Shown piece by piece: positions 42,148 to 50,106 of a DNA stretch of 64,000 bases. Under the pieces are notes generated by a model. That model was not told the DNA's origin. It made no database searches and worked only from the letters and a program-made list of their open reading frames with translations. The translations under genes were made by a program, and so were the position numbers. How positions within the stretch are numbered: the stretch's first letter is position 1; each line of letters begins with the position of its first letter. Source of the stretch: an uncultured Candidatus Saccharibacteria bacterium (lineage in GTDB: Bacteria; Patescibacteriota; Saccharimonadia; Saccharimonadales; Saccharimonadaceae); NCBI GenBank assembly GCA_938040655.1, contig CALHZK010000011.1, positions 11,170 to 75,169 on the forward strand, given 5' to 3'.

Positions 42148-42590
42148 TGGTAGTGGCTACCTTTGGCAATTTCTTGGGCGCGGTATAGTTGCTCGGCCAA
42201 AATAAGCCTGACTAATTGATGTGGAAAAACCAATCGAGAGAGCGACCACACAATATTCGCCCGCTGGCGCAGCTCTTCTGTGACACCATAGGCGCCGCCA
42301 ATAACGAAGACGATTTGTTGACGAGTATGACTCGTGATAAGTTGTGATAGTTCTGGCGAGCTTAGCTCCTGCCCTCGTTCATCCAGCAGTACCACAAAAT
42401 CATCTGGCCGCAGACGAGCCAAGATACGCGCTGACTCGTCCTGAGGCGCTGTCGGCTGCTGCGCGGCTGCATGTGGTAATATAGTCATTTCTGCAGCAAA
42501 GGGCGGCCGTAAGCGCTCTAAAAAGCGAAAAACGCCTGGTTTGACCCAGGCTTCATGACGTTTTCCAATAGTGATAATGTGAAGTTTCAT
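42138..42590 (-). CDS. rlmH: 23S rRNA (pseudouridine-1915 N3) methyltransferase RlmH
   Basis: 150-aa SPOUT methyltransferase that methylates pseudouridine 1915 in helix 69. It begins MKLHIITIGKRHEAWV and has the SAM-binding knot FVIGGAYGVTEELRQRA and the C-terminal FPHQLVRLILAEQLYRAQEIAKGSHYHHE, all diagnostic. The ATG is only 6 nt from the 3' CCA of tRNA-Ser(CGA), so it appears to be the last gene of a tRNA-Arg/tRNA-Ser/rlmH transcript and its mRNA 5' end may be made by tRNA processing. Confidence 0.95.
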   Translation of the reverse strand: MKLHIITIGKRHEAWVKPGVFRFLERLRPPFAAEMTILPHAAAQQPTAPQDESARILARLRPDDFVVLLDERGQELSSPELSQLITSHTRQQIVFVIGGAYGVTEELRQRANIVWSLSRLVFPHQLVRLILAEQLYRAQEIAKGSHYHHE

Positions 42591-42596
42591 AAATAA

Positions 42597-42684
42597 TGGC
42601 GGAAGGAGAGGGATTCGAACCCTCGATAGCGCTTGCTATACCGCTTTTCGAGAGCGGCCAGTTCAACCACTCCTGCACCCTTCC
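42597..42684 (-). tRNA. tRNA-Ser(CGA)
   Basis: Class II tRNA on the minus strand: acceptor GGAAGGG / TCCTTCC, anticodon stem CCGCT / AGCGG with loop CTCGAAA (anticodon CGA), long variable arm, T-arm GGTTCGAATCC, discriminator G and encoded CCA. It lies 9 nt after tRNA-Arg and 6 nt before the rlmH start. Confidence 0.95.
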
Positions 42685-42693
42685 AGAATTATA

Positions 42694-42770
42694 TGGTACA
42701 CCCGGCAAGATTCGAACTTACGACCTTTGGCTCCGCAAGCCAACGCTCTATCCAGCTGAGCTACGGGTGC
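42694..42770 (-). tRNA. tRNA-Arg(GCG)
   Basis: Minus strand: acceptor GCACCCG / CGGGTGT (terminal G.T), D-arm GCTC/GAGC, anticodon stem TTGGC / GCCAA around loop TTGCGGA, so the anticodon is GCG reading CGC and CGT. T-arm with TTCGAAT, discriminator A and encoded CCA. Most bacteria use ACG (inosine) for this box. Confidence 0.93.
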
Positions 42771-42888
42771 ATACAGCCGTCCGGTAGACCGTTCGGCTAT
42801 AACAAAAATAAGAAGGTGCTTCCCCGAGATTTATATGGAAGAACTAGGGACAGATGTATTCTACCACAATGACCGGTGTCGGACAAGC

Positions 42889-43386
42889 CTAGAGCTTGAT
42901 CATCCGCAGCAACTTCTCGATAGCATCTGGCTTGATCTGCTGCATCGGCAGGCGGTTACCGATCATGTCAACAATCTTTTCGCCGTCGGTCTCAGAAAAA
43001 TACAAGGTTAATCCAGGAGCAAACCGTTTGACTGGCAGCAACAAAACCGAGGGCTGGCGATGCTCTGCGATGACACCAAAGCCACGAAACTCGCTAAATA
43101 AATGAAACTGATCCCCTACGAAAATCCCCTCGTGATTGATGGTGTAATGGATCATTCGCGGTGGTTTGGAGATGAGAAGGATAATCGATAGCGCCATCAC
43201 CGGTATCAAAACAGCAAAAGTGGTGCTCTTGAATACAAATATCGCTATCGCTACCAGGGCGACTGTGATGACGATAAACCAGCTATACCAGATAAAACCA
43301 CGCTCTTCCTGTAGTCCTTCAGGGGCTGTCCAGCTCAGGGGCTGCGCTGCATCAAAACCAGTGATGTGTGAGCGCTGATCGTCCAT
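42889..43386 (-). CDS. two-helix membrane protein of unknown function
   Basis: 165-aa protein: polar N-terminus, two adjacent transmembrane helices (about 33-51 and 54-74) and a cytosolic C-terminal domain (about 75-165) with beta strands (HYTINHEGIFVGDQFHLFSEFRGFGV) that recall PH-like bacterial domains (bPH). It starts 6 nt after a TATACT box (43393-43398), so it is probably leaderless. No enzymatic motif is visible. It lies between tRNA genes and the sixth pilin gene. Confidence 0.72.
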   Translation of the reverse strand: MDDQRSHITGFDAAQPLSWTAPEGLQEERGFIWYSWFIVITVALVAIAIFVFKSTTFAVLIPVMALSIILLISKPPRMIHYTINHEGIFVGDQFHLFSEFRGFGVIAEHRQPSVLLLPVKRFAPGLTLYFSETDGEKIVDMIGNRLPMQQIKPDAIEKLLRMIKL

Positions 43387-43415
43387 AAGGCTAGTATACC
43401 ATGGGTTAATGCTTC

Positions 43416-43823
43416 CTATACATCAGTGCCGTTGCCGCCACCATTAAGCGCCACGCTCAGGACAAACTGAATGATCGCATAGGCAAAGATTGCCACCAAC
43501 AAACCAACAATTGCATATAGGATAGTGTTCTTGGCAGCGCTGACTTTGTCGTTTTGACCACCAGAGATGATGTAGCGGAACCCACCCATGATCAGCATGA
43601 CCACACTAAGGACACCGATACCATAGAGCATCAAGTTAATGATTTTGCTGACAATTGAGCCGTCGCCATTGGCGAAGTTAGTCGGTACCCCTGCGCCCTT
43701 TGCTGCCTCGATGCCGCCAGTCGCACCGTTTTCGCCAAGCGCCAACGTCGGCAGACTGACAATCGCTGCGGCTAGAACTGCTGCGACACTTATACTAATA
43801 CATACACCAAAGATTTTTCTCAT
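43416..43823 (-). CDS. T4SS pilin-like protein 6
   Basis: 135-aa exported membrane protein with a signal peptide (about 5-29), a Gly-rich mature start, two helices around the hinge ISGGQNDKVSAAKNTI and the motif VVMLIMGGFRYI, clearly paralogous to the run at 38706-40712 but encoded alone about 2.7 kb further on and on the minus strand. Ends with a Gly/Asn-rich tail. Possibly an alternative pilin under separate control. Confidence 0.82.
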   Translation of the reverse strand: MRKIFGVCISISVAAVLAAAIVSLPTLALGENGATGGIEAAKGAGVPTNFANGDGSIVSKIINLMLYGIGVLSVVMLIMGGFRYIISGGQNDKVSAAKNTILYAIVGLLVAIFAYAIIQFVLSVALNGGGNGTDV

Positions 43824-43945
43824 ATTACTACCATATCCTTTCCATTTCTGTCTGTCAACACTCTCGTTCTGAGGTGGCGCCAGAGACTATTATTCTTGAT
43901 ATTTTTATGATACACTACAGGCAGTCTGTCTACAGCAGAAATATT

Positions 43946-44038
43946 GGAGGAGTACCCAAGTGGCTGAAGGGGACGGTTTGCTAAATCGTTAGTACGGGGA
44001 GACCTGTAGCGGGAGTTCGAATCTCCCCTCCTCCGCCA
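43946..44038 (+). tRNA. tRNA-Ser(GCT)
   Basis: Class II tRNA on the plus strand: acceptor GGAGGAG / CTCCTCC, anticodon stem ACGGT / ATCGT with loop TTGCTAA (anticodon GCT), long variable arm, T-arm AGTTCGAATCT, discriminator G and encoded CCA. A strong terminator follows 7 nt later. Confidence 0.95.
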
Positions 44039-44045
44039 GCGTAAG

Positions 44046-44073
44046 ATCCTGTCGAGTAATCGGCGGGATTTTT
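44046..44073 (+). terminator. terminator after tRNA-Ser(GCT)
   Basis: 10-bp stem ATCCTGTCGA / TCGGCGGGAT (with two T.G pairs) and GTAA loop, followed by TTTTT. Confidence 0.8.
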
Positions 44074-44111
44074 CGTTCTCATCGCTACCGCTGTGAGAAT
44101 GGCGGCTATGC

Positions 44112-44143
44112 TTGACATAATTAGCTTCATGTGCTAATATAAT
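44112..44143 (+). promoter_or_regulatory. promoter with palindromic operator for the His-rich protein
   Basis: Consensus TTGACA (44112-44117) with 17-bp spacer to TAATAT (44135-44140, extended by TGC), or TATAAT at 44138-44143. Inverted repeat ATTAGC-N7-GCTAAT (44120-44125 / 44133-44138) fills the spacer, as expected for a repressor site. Confidence 0.65.
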
Positions 44144-44187
44144 AACCGTTCTTCACATCAAAGTACGCAAAATAAACAATTATCACT

Positions 44188-44556
44188 ATGAAACTTCTCT
44201 CAACGTATCTCAGCTACACTATCATGCTCCTTGGTATCACTACCTCGCTTGGAGTGTTTTTGCACGATACGAATGTTGATAAGATGCTCATCTCACTAGC
44301 GACGCCGTATCAATTCACGGGAGCTGAACAGGCGGTAGCGAGCCATGATTCACACCGAGCGAAACCAGATACTCACCTACATACCCATACTGATCATGCG
44401 GTGTTTCATCAACTTGTCAAAGAAAATCACAATCACCCTCGCACTACCCCTCGTGGTAATGATCGCAAACAGCCGTACCATAAACGCGCCGGTGGTAGCC
44501 ACGAGTTTGATGGCAATCGGCTGGTGATTGATCCGCAGACCCCTCCTGTATTATGA
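44188..44556 (+). CDS. small membrane-anchored histidine-rich protein
   Basis: 122-aa protein with an N-terminal transmembrane or signal helix (about 5-24) and an exported hydrophilic region with 12 His concentrated at about 53-93 (SHDSHR, THLHTHTDH, HQLVKENHNH). His clusters of this kind bind Zn, Ni or Cu. The C-terminus is Arg/Lys/Pro-rich. A consensus promoter with a palindromic operator precedes it, which suggests tightly regulated, possibly metal-responsive expression. The frame overlaps the end of valS by 6 bp (convergent). No family recognised; a real gene is likely but not certain. Confidence 0.62.
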   Translation: MKLLSTYLSYTIMLLGITTSLGVFLHDTNVDKMLISLATPYQFTGAEQAVASHDSHRAKPDTHLHTHTDHAVFHQLVKENHNHPRTTPRGNDRKQPYHKRAGGSHEFDGNRLVIDPQTPPVL

Positions 44557-47106
44557 CGAGCTAATCACGCGAAGCTCTGCGACGAGTCGCTCAATAGTGC
44601 GCTCTTGCTCGGCTAATTGGTCGGTTGTTTCTTTGACGAGGTTGGCTGGTGCCTTTTGGCGGTAAGTCGGGTTCGCTAATCGGTCAGCCAGGCGCTGCTT
44701 GGTTTGGCGAGCTTCAGCCAGGCGGACTTCGAGATTCTCTTGGTGCTGGTAGAGAGTTTCCGCATCAATATCCAACCAGGCTTCACGATTGGCGGCTGCC
44801 AAACGCAACCCTCGTGGTGTATCGGTTGGTTCGATAGCCTCGAGACGGAGTAGCTGTGTGATAAGTTGCTTGTTCTCAGCGATCAGTGAATCGTTGCCGT
44901 ACAGGAGACGATAGCGCGTGTTTCCTGGAAGCTCAGCAATTACCCAGCGCCCTTCGCTAATTAGTTTTTTCAGCTGCTCAAATTGCTCAGCGGCGATCTC
45001 ATCGTATTGAAAGGCTGTCGGCCACGACTCACGAATCAACAACCCGTTCGTGTATGGTAGCGTCTGCCAAATTGTCTCCGTGACAAATGGTGCAAAGGGA
45101 TGAGCAATACGCAGACTGGTCATCAAAACCCACAGCAACAAGGGTTTATTATCGGCTGTCTTCGCTGCTTCGATATACCAGTCAGCGACATCATCCCAGA
45201 TAGTGTGATACACCGTGTCGACCGCCTCCGAAAAACGGTATTGGCTCAACTGCACCCCTATCGTGTTGGCTGCCTGGGTCAACTGGCGAATAATCCAATG
45301 ATCAGCCGGGCTGTCTGGGTGGACTGGCTCTTTGGTAGTGGACTGGTCAATCTGTGATTCAACAAATCGGGCAATATTCCATAGCTTATTGCAGAAGTTG
45401 CGAGCGGCGATGACGGCACCGCGATTGAAGGCTTGGTTTTGTGCTGCGGCCCGACCAGTTATAATACCCATCCGTGTTGCGTCAGAGCCATAGGTCGAGA
45501 TCAGCTCGATCGGGTTTATCACATTACCCTTTGACTTACTCATCTTTTGGTTATGCTCATCATTGACCATGCCGTGCATGTAAACGTCACGGAACGGCAC
45601 CTGGCCGGTGCGATAAAGACTGAGCATGATCATCCGGGCAACCCATTGACGGAGTAAGTCAGAGCCAGTCTCCATCAGGCTAGTCGGGAAAAATCGACTC
45701 AAGCTACCCTGATCAAGATAATCGGTGATAATGTATGGCCACTGCCCTGACGAAAACCACGTATCAAAGGTGTCTTCCTCGCGAATATATGTTGTGTTAT
45801 TAACAACGATTTTCGTTTGATCAACTCGTGTGTCAAATATCCAATCGGTTCGGTCGTGCTGGTTCACAAACGCTGGGATCGGAATACCCCAAGGGATTTG
45901 TCGGCTAATATTCCAGTCTCGCAGCTGCGCCAAGTAGGCAATCAGCTCCTTTTGCTTGGTCGCAGGGTAGAAAGTGATCTCCCCTGCTCTGAGGTGGTCA
46001 ATTGCCTTCTGGGCCAGGGGTTGTACCTTGACGAACCACTGCTCTTTGATCATTGGCTCGATGACACTGCCGCATTTATAACAATGACCAACCGCATGTT
46101 CGATGGTTGTGTCGCCGCGCAGCAACTCTTCTTCTTGTAGTAGTTTGAGAATTTTTTGGCGAGCTTCTTGGACAGTTAAGCCAGCAAAGTCATCTGGCAC
46201 ATTGACCATTGTTCCGTCAGTCGCGATAATTTGCTCGATAGGTAGATGGTGGCGCTGTGCTATTTCGAAGTCGTTTGGGTCATGTGCTGGAGTGATCTTG
46301 ACGGCGCCGGTCCCGTAGGTCATGTCAACATATTCATCAGCGATAATTGGAATTTCCTTGTTAATTATTGGGAGCAAAATTCGCGTCCCGATCAACTGTT
46401 GATAGCGCGTATCATCTGGGTGAACAGCGACGGCAACATCACCAAGCATGGTTTCTGGGCGAGTCGTGGCGATGACGATCTCGCCGATTTTGTCGAGTGT
46501 CGGATAAGCAATATGCCATAACGTCCCCTTCTCTGTTTTGTACTCCACCTCAATATCAGCGAAGCTAGTCTGGTGAGTCGTACAATAATTGACCATTCGC
46601 TCACCTCGGTAAATCAGGCCATCATCCCATAGCTGTTTGAAGGTCTGGTAGACAGTCCGAATTACCTTCTCATCTAGGGTGAAAGTCAGGTGATTCCAAG
46701 CGGCGCTAACGCCCAGAGCTCGAAGCTGCAGCTCCATATTTCCCCGCTTTTCTTCAACAAACTGCCAGACTTGGCTATATAGCTGATCGCGTGAAAAATC
46801 AAACCGACTCTTGCCCTGCTTTGCCAACTCTCGCTCATACACGACCCAAGTTTCAAATCCCGCGTGGTCAGCTCCAGGGATAAATACTGCATCGTCCCCT
46901 TTCATACGGTGGTATCGCACCAAAATATCCTTCAAATTCATGTCGAGCGCATGGCCGATATGAAGGTTACCATTGGCGTTTGGTGGTGGCATGATGATAG
47001 AATATGGCGCACCAACCCCAGTTGGTTCAAATGCTCCACTGGTTTCCCAGAGAGCGTAGATATCAGGCTCGTAGGTATTTGGTGAATATTGTTTTGCTAA
47101 TTGCAT
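44551..47106 (-). CDS. valS: valyl-tRNA synthetase
   Basis: 851-aa class I synthetase that charges tRNA-Val. It has the HIGH motif (49-52, in NGNLHIGHAL), the CP1 editing domain with TTRPETMLGDVAVAVHP, the KMSKS motif (MSKSKGNVI), an anticodon-binding helical domain and the C-terminal coiled coil (about 790-845) typical of ValRS. The length fits. Preceded by a leader of about 95 nt that holds a 15-bp inverted repeat. Last gene of the tsaD-femX-valS run. Confidence 0.96.
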   Translation of the reverse strand: MQLAKQYSPNTYEPDIYALWETSGAFEPTGVGAPYSIIMPPPNANGNLHIGHALDMNLKDILVRYHRMKGDDAVFIPGADHAGFETWVVYERELAKQGKSRFDFSRDQLYSQVWQFVEEKRGNMELQLRALGVSAAWNHLTFTLDEKVIRTVYQTFKQLWDDGLIYRGERMVNYCTTHQTSFADIEVEYKTEKGTLWHIAYPTLDKIGEIVIATTRPETMLGDVAVAVHPDDTRYQQLIGTRILLPIINKEIPIIADEYVDMTYGTGAVKITPAHDPNDFEIAQRHHLPIEQIIATDGTMVNVPDDFAGLTVQEARQKILKLLQEEELLRGDTTIEHAVGHCYKCGSVIEPMIKEQWFVKVQPLAQKAIDHLRAGEITFYPATKQKELIAYLAQLRDWNISRQIPWGIPIPAFVNQHDRTDWIFDTRVDQTKIVVNNTTYIREEDTFDTWFSSGQWPYIITDYLDQGSLSRFFPTSLMETGSDLLRQWVARMIMLSLYRTGQVPFRDVYMHGMVNDEHNQKMSKSKGNVINPIELISTYGSDATRMGIITGRAAAQNQAFNRGAVIAARNFCNKLWNIARFVESQIDQSTTKEPVHPDSPADHWIIRQLTQAANTIGVQLSQYRFSEAVDTVYHTIWDDVADWYIEAAKTADNKPLLLWVLMTSLRIAHPFAPFVTETIWQTLPYTNGLLIRESWPTAFQYDEIAAEQFEQLKKLISEGRWVIAELPGNTRYRLLYGNDSLIAENKQLITQLLRLEAIEPTDTPRGLRLAAANREAWLDIDAETLYQHQENLEVRLAEARQTKQRLADRLANPTYRQKAPANLVKETTDQLAEQERTIERLVAELRVISSS

Positions 47107-47119
47107 GGTTCGTTCCTAT

Positions 47120-47167
47120 GTTTTCACATGAAAAACAGCTGTGTTCTCAAAATTTTCATGTGAAAAC
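47120..47167 (-). promoter_or_regulatory. 15-bp inverted repeat in the valS leader
   Basis: GTTTTCACATGAAAA (47120-47134) and its perfect complement TTTTCATGTGAAAAC (47153-47167), separated by 18 nt. Each arm is also nearly self-palindromic (TTTTCA..TGAAAA). It ends 13 nt before the ATG. It could be an mRNA hairpin or paired repressor sites. Confidence 0.65.
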
Positions 47168-47209
47168 TTGTGATTGCAACTGGTTTCTCACGTGTTTGTA
47201 TTCGCCACT

Positions 47210-47215
47210 ATTATA
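47210..47215 (-). promoter_or_regulatory. -10 box of valS
   Basis: TATAAT on the minus strand, about 104 nt upstream of the valS ATG; the -35 is weak. It implies a leader of about 95 nt. Confidence 0.5.
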
Positions 47216-47263
47216 CCACAACGAAGAGAGGTCGCTGCTGGCCGCTGACTCTAGGGCGTATGT

Positions 47264-48193
47264 TTAGCGTATTGTCTGATACGCGCGGTAGAGCCAGTAG
47301 GACACAGGGCGAAGAGGCAAATCCCAGGCACCAGCAAAGGTGACATCGGATCCGCCAAAAGAACGCTTAAACTTCGTAAAACCAGCCCAGGGGTGATCTG
47401 GTGACGCACCTGTGGGTGCGATCCCGTAGAGATCGACTAACTGTAACCCACGTTGTTGAGCATCGATGATTGCTTCAGCCAAGACAGCGGTACCGGCATT
47501 GAGTTTGCGGTGTTGGGGGAGGGCCGAGGCGCCAGCATGGGCATAGTACAGTGTTGTCTCGGTCTGGTAGAACAGGGCAGCAGCGATTGGCTGACCTTCG
47601 AACATGGCATACCATAGCTGAGCGGCGTGCAGCGGAAAGAGGGTTGCAGCTTGCTGCCGGAAGTAGTCATCGCGGTGGGGTCGAATGCCATTACGCTGCG
47701 CTACCTGGTGGACAAATTGGAGCAAAATTTCGATATCTTTTGGGTCGGTTGAATGATGAACCACCACACCTTTCTTGTGATAATTGCGGTAGATATTACG
47801 GACAGGCTGGGCCATCTGAGCGATCAGCTGTTCTTTTGGTTGGGTCAAGTCGAGCAGGTGAGAGTGCTCTGGCTGTAGTTGCTGGTAGGTCACCTTTCGC
47901 CATTTGTGTGATGACAGGAACGCATTGTAGGCAGGGTCAACCGGTTCAATGCGAAGAAAACTCACCCGTTGTGATTGACCAAGTTGTGTCAGCTCAGTGA
48001 TTGCTGCAGTGAGGGCAGTGCGGTCAGCGACTGTCGGGCCGTAGGGGCAGTAGAGGCGAGAATTGGCGGTGCCAGGCTCAAGGATTGCCAGGAAATCCCA
48101 GCCATCGCCGGATCGTCGAAAGGTGGTTCGGCCGAGTGATTGCTGGAATGTTTCCCAGGCAGTTGATTGTAGGAAATGATGAGAATGTGTCAC
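47264..48193 (-). CDS. FemAB/FemX-like aminoacyltransferase
   Basis: 309-aa GNAT-fold protein of the FemABX family, which adds amino acids from aminoacyl-tRNA to the lipid II stem peptide to build interpeptide bridges. Landmarks are HFLQSTAWETFQQSLG at the N-terminus, RNIYRNYHKKGV (about 135), AALFYQTETTLYYAHAGAS and DLYGIAP...WAGFTKFKRSFGG near the C-terminus. The GTG at 48193 is favoured because GGAG lies upstream and homologues begin close to HFLQS; an ATG at 48214 adds seven residues without a Shine-Dalgarno. It sits between tsaD and valS. Which residue it adds is unknown. Confidence 0.86.
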   Translation of the reverse strand: MTHSHHFLQSTAWETFQQSLGRTTFRRSGDGWDFLAILEPGTANSRLYCPYGPTVADRTALTAAITELTQLGQSQRVSFLRIEPVDPAYNAFLSSHKWRKVTYQQLQPEHSHLLDLTQPKEQLIAQMAQPVRNIYRNYHKKGVVVHHSTDPKDIEILLQFVHQVAQRNGIRPHRDDYFRQQAATLFPLHAAQLWYAMFEGQPIAAALFYQTETTLYYAHAGASALPQHRKLNAGTAVLAEAIIDAQQRGLQLVDLYGIAPTGASPDHPWAGFTKFKRSFGGSDVTFAGAWDLPLRPVSYWLYRAYQTIR

Positions 48194-48229
48194 TTGTTGT
48201 AATCTCCACAACATTAGAATTACTATTGA

Positions 48230-49312
48230 TCATTGGGCTGTAGCCATCGATAGGCTCGGGACAACCTCTAGGTTGTACGGGTCGGTGGGCTGGTCAATGT
48301 GCGACCGATAATAACCCAGCGCAGCCACCATAGCGGCATTATCGGTACAGAGCTGAATTGGTGCATAGTCAATTGTGATCGGCAGCGCTTGCCGAAGCTG
48401 GCGACGAAGCTCTTGATTGGCTGCGACACCACCTGCGATGACGACTGATGCTGGCTGGAAATTTTGAAAAGCCAGGCAGGTTTTATCGACAAGGGTCTTG
48501 ATAGCGGTGAACTGAAAACTGGCGGCAATATTAGATTGAAGTTCATCAGTGACAAGGCCGGGGAGTTGATGCGAGGGGAAGGTGAAATCTTGGCCAACTT
48601 GGCGCTGGACAGTCCGTAATACGGCAGTTTTGAGGCCAGAAAAAGAAAAATCATAAAGCCCTGACAACTTGGCGATTGGCAGCCGAAAGGCGTGAGGGTC
48701 ACCGTGCTGGGCTGCTGCGGCAATCGCTGGGCCGCCGGGGTAGGGGAGGCCGATAATTTTGGCCACCTTGTCAAAAGCTTCACCGACCGCATCATCTTGC
48801 GTTTGGCCAATAAGTTGATAACGACCGTGCGCATGAAAGAGCACTAACTGTGAGTGCCCACCAGAGACGATGAGCGCCAATAGAGGAAATTGCGGCGGTT
48901 TATTTGGTAGCGACAGAGAAGGCGAGGCGGCGTGGCTGTTTTGCTGGGTGATGAAATTAGCGTAGACGTGCGCTTCGACGTGGTGTATTTTGTAGAGCGG
49001 CTTGTGGTGAAGAATAGCTAAGGTGCGAGCAGCCAGTGTGCCAATCAGCAGCGAGCCAACCAACCCGGGTGCATACGTGACCGCCAGCGCATCAATATCA
49101 TCCCAGCTACAGCCGGCGGTTTTGAGCGCATCGTGAATAACTGGATTGATAACCTCGAGATGGCTACGAGCGGCAATCTCAGGGATAACCCCGCCGTAAT
49201 GGGCGTGAATATCAATTTGTGAATGTACGACATTCGCTAGCAGGCGTTTGCCATCCTCAACGATAGCCGCCGCCGTCTCATCACAACTCGACTCGATTCC
49301 CAACACTCGCAT
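48230..49312 (-). CDS. tsaD: tRNA N6-adenosine threonylcarbamoyltransferase TsaD
   Basis: 360-aa ASKHA-fold enzyme that transfers the threonylcarbamoyl group to A37 of ANN-decoding tRNAs. N-terminus MRVLGIESSCDETAAAIV, metal-binding HHVEAH (His111 and His115), IVSGGHSQLVLF, and the ATP-site VIAGGVAANQELR are diagnostic. The ATG at 49312 is chosen because AGGTGA lies 7 nt upstream; a GTG at 49324 overlaps that site. First gene of the tsaD-femX-valS run. Confidence 0.95.
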   Translation of the reverse strand: MRVLGIESSCDETAAAIVEDGKRLLANVVHSQIDIHAHYGGVIPEIAARSHLEVINPVIHDALKTAGCSWDDIDALAVTYAPGLVGSLLIGTLAARTLAILHHKPLYKIHHVEAHVYANFITQQNSHAASPSLSLPNKPPQFPLLALIVSGGHSQLVLFHAHGRYQLIGQTQDDAVGEAFDKVAKIIGLPYPGGPAIAAAAQHGDPHAFRLPIAKLSGLYDFSFSGLKTAVLRTVQRQVGQDFTFPSHQLPGLVTDELQSNIAASFQFTAIKTLVDKTCLAFQNFQPASVVIAGGVAANQELRRQLRQALPITIDYAPIQLCTDNAAMVAALGYYRSHIDQPTDPYNLEVVPSLSMATAQ

Positions 49313-49391
49313 AAGTATACTCACCTAGTATACACCACCCGAGGAATATCATCGACTAGGACAGATAGTCTGCAAAATAAAAGAAAAATGA

Positions 49392-49397
49392 TATAAT
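49392..49397 (+). promoter_or_regulatory. extended -10 of a leaderless hypothetical gene
   Basis: TGATATAAT with TATAAT at 49392-49397, 8 nt before the ATG at 49406. Confidence 0.55.
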
Positions 49398-49405
49398 ATG
49401 AGTCT

Positions 49406-50038
49406 ATGGAAAAATCACAATCTCCCGACTTGCGGAAATCGGCCGAAGTGACCCGACAACCTAGTGATGCTATGGCAGCGCAGATAATCGAGTATATGAC
49501 TTCGGCCGATCAGCACACTGCCAAGCAGCAGGCAATATATAACCAGCTACAGCACATATGGTCGAAAGCAGAGAGGGGTGGTGGCCAGCCATCCGTACGG
49601 ATCCTCGACCTGTTTCGGCAGCAACTTGAAGACACCTTTGCGGCAGCGGACGCCGCATCAGCGCAGCCAATCGAGGTGTGCTTTGCGGAGACGCCTGAAA
49701 AAAATGTAGAGAAATTTAAGCAAATGTTTCAAGAATTCGGTGAGATCGAACAGCCGGGTAAGAGTCAGAAATATTACATTAATCCAGATGACTATCAGGG
49801 TGAAGCGGCTGCCGGTGATGTGGCGGTAGCTCGTGCGCTGCTCAAAACGAGTAGCCTCGCAGATATTGATAAGCTTATTAATCCAGACCTAATAAAGGTC
49901 GTGGCAGGGCTTCCGCATCATCGCGAAATAGTCGAAGAGTGGGAAATCGAGGCTAAGTATAAAGTGTGTGTATGGCTTATCGCACTGCTACCAACCGAGA
50001 CAATGCGTCAGTATCGTGAACCGCCGTTATTCACGTGA
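49406..50038 (+). CDS. uncharacterised cytosolic protein
   Basis: 210-aa hydrophilic protein without signal peptide or membrane helix. Helix-rich, with an acidic middle and Tyr/Asp/Pro-rich stretch (KYYINPDDYQGEA). One hydrophobic stretch near the C-terminus (CVWLIALLP) is too short for a membrane anchor. Not recognised. It starts 8 nt after a TATAAT box, so leaderless, and stands just upstream of murE but with its own promoter and a 68-bp gap that holds the murE promoter. Codon use is similar to neighbours. Confidence 0.7.
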   Translation: MEKSQSPDLRKSAEVTRQPSDAMAAQIIEYMTSADQHTAKQQAIYNQLQHIWSKAERGGGQPSVRILDLFRQQLEDTFAAADAASAQPIEVCFAETPEKNVEKFKQMFQEFGEIEQPGKSQKYYINPDDYQGEAAAGDVAVARALLKTSSLADIDKLINPDLIKVVAGLPHHREIVEEWEIEAKYKVCVWLIALLPTETMRQYREPPLFT

Positions 50039-50072
50039 AATAGTCGCAGTCGCAGCAGTCAGCGTGTTTTAG

Positions 50073-50100
50073 CTGACATTACGCCAAATGATGGTAGAAT
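50073..50100 (+). promoter_or_regulatory. murE promoter (leaderless)
   Basis: CTGACA (50073-50078), 16-bp spacer, TAGAAT (50095-50100); the ATG at 50107 is 6 nt after the -10. Confidence 0.6.
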
Positions 50101-50106
50101 AGAGAC

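Noticed and set aside
42596..42872. Plus-strand ORFs (GEGFEPSIALA type) across tRNA-Ser and tRNA-Arg
   Set aside because: Same artefact: they are reverse-strand reads of the two tRNA genes.
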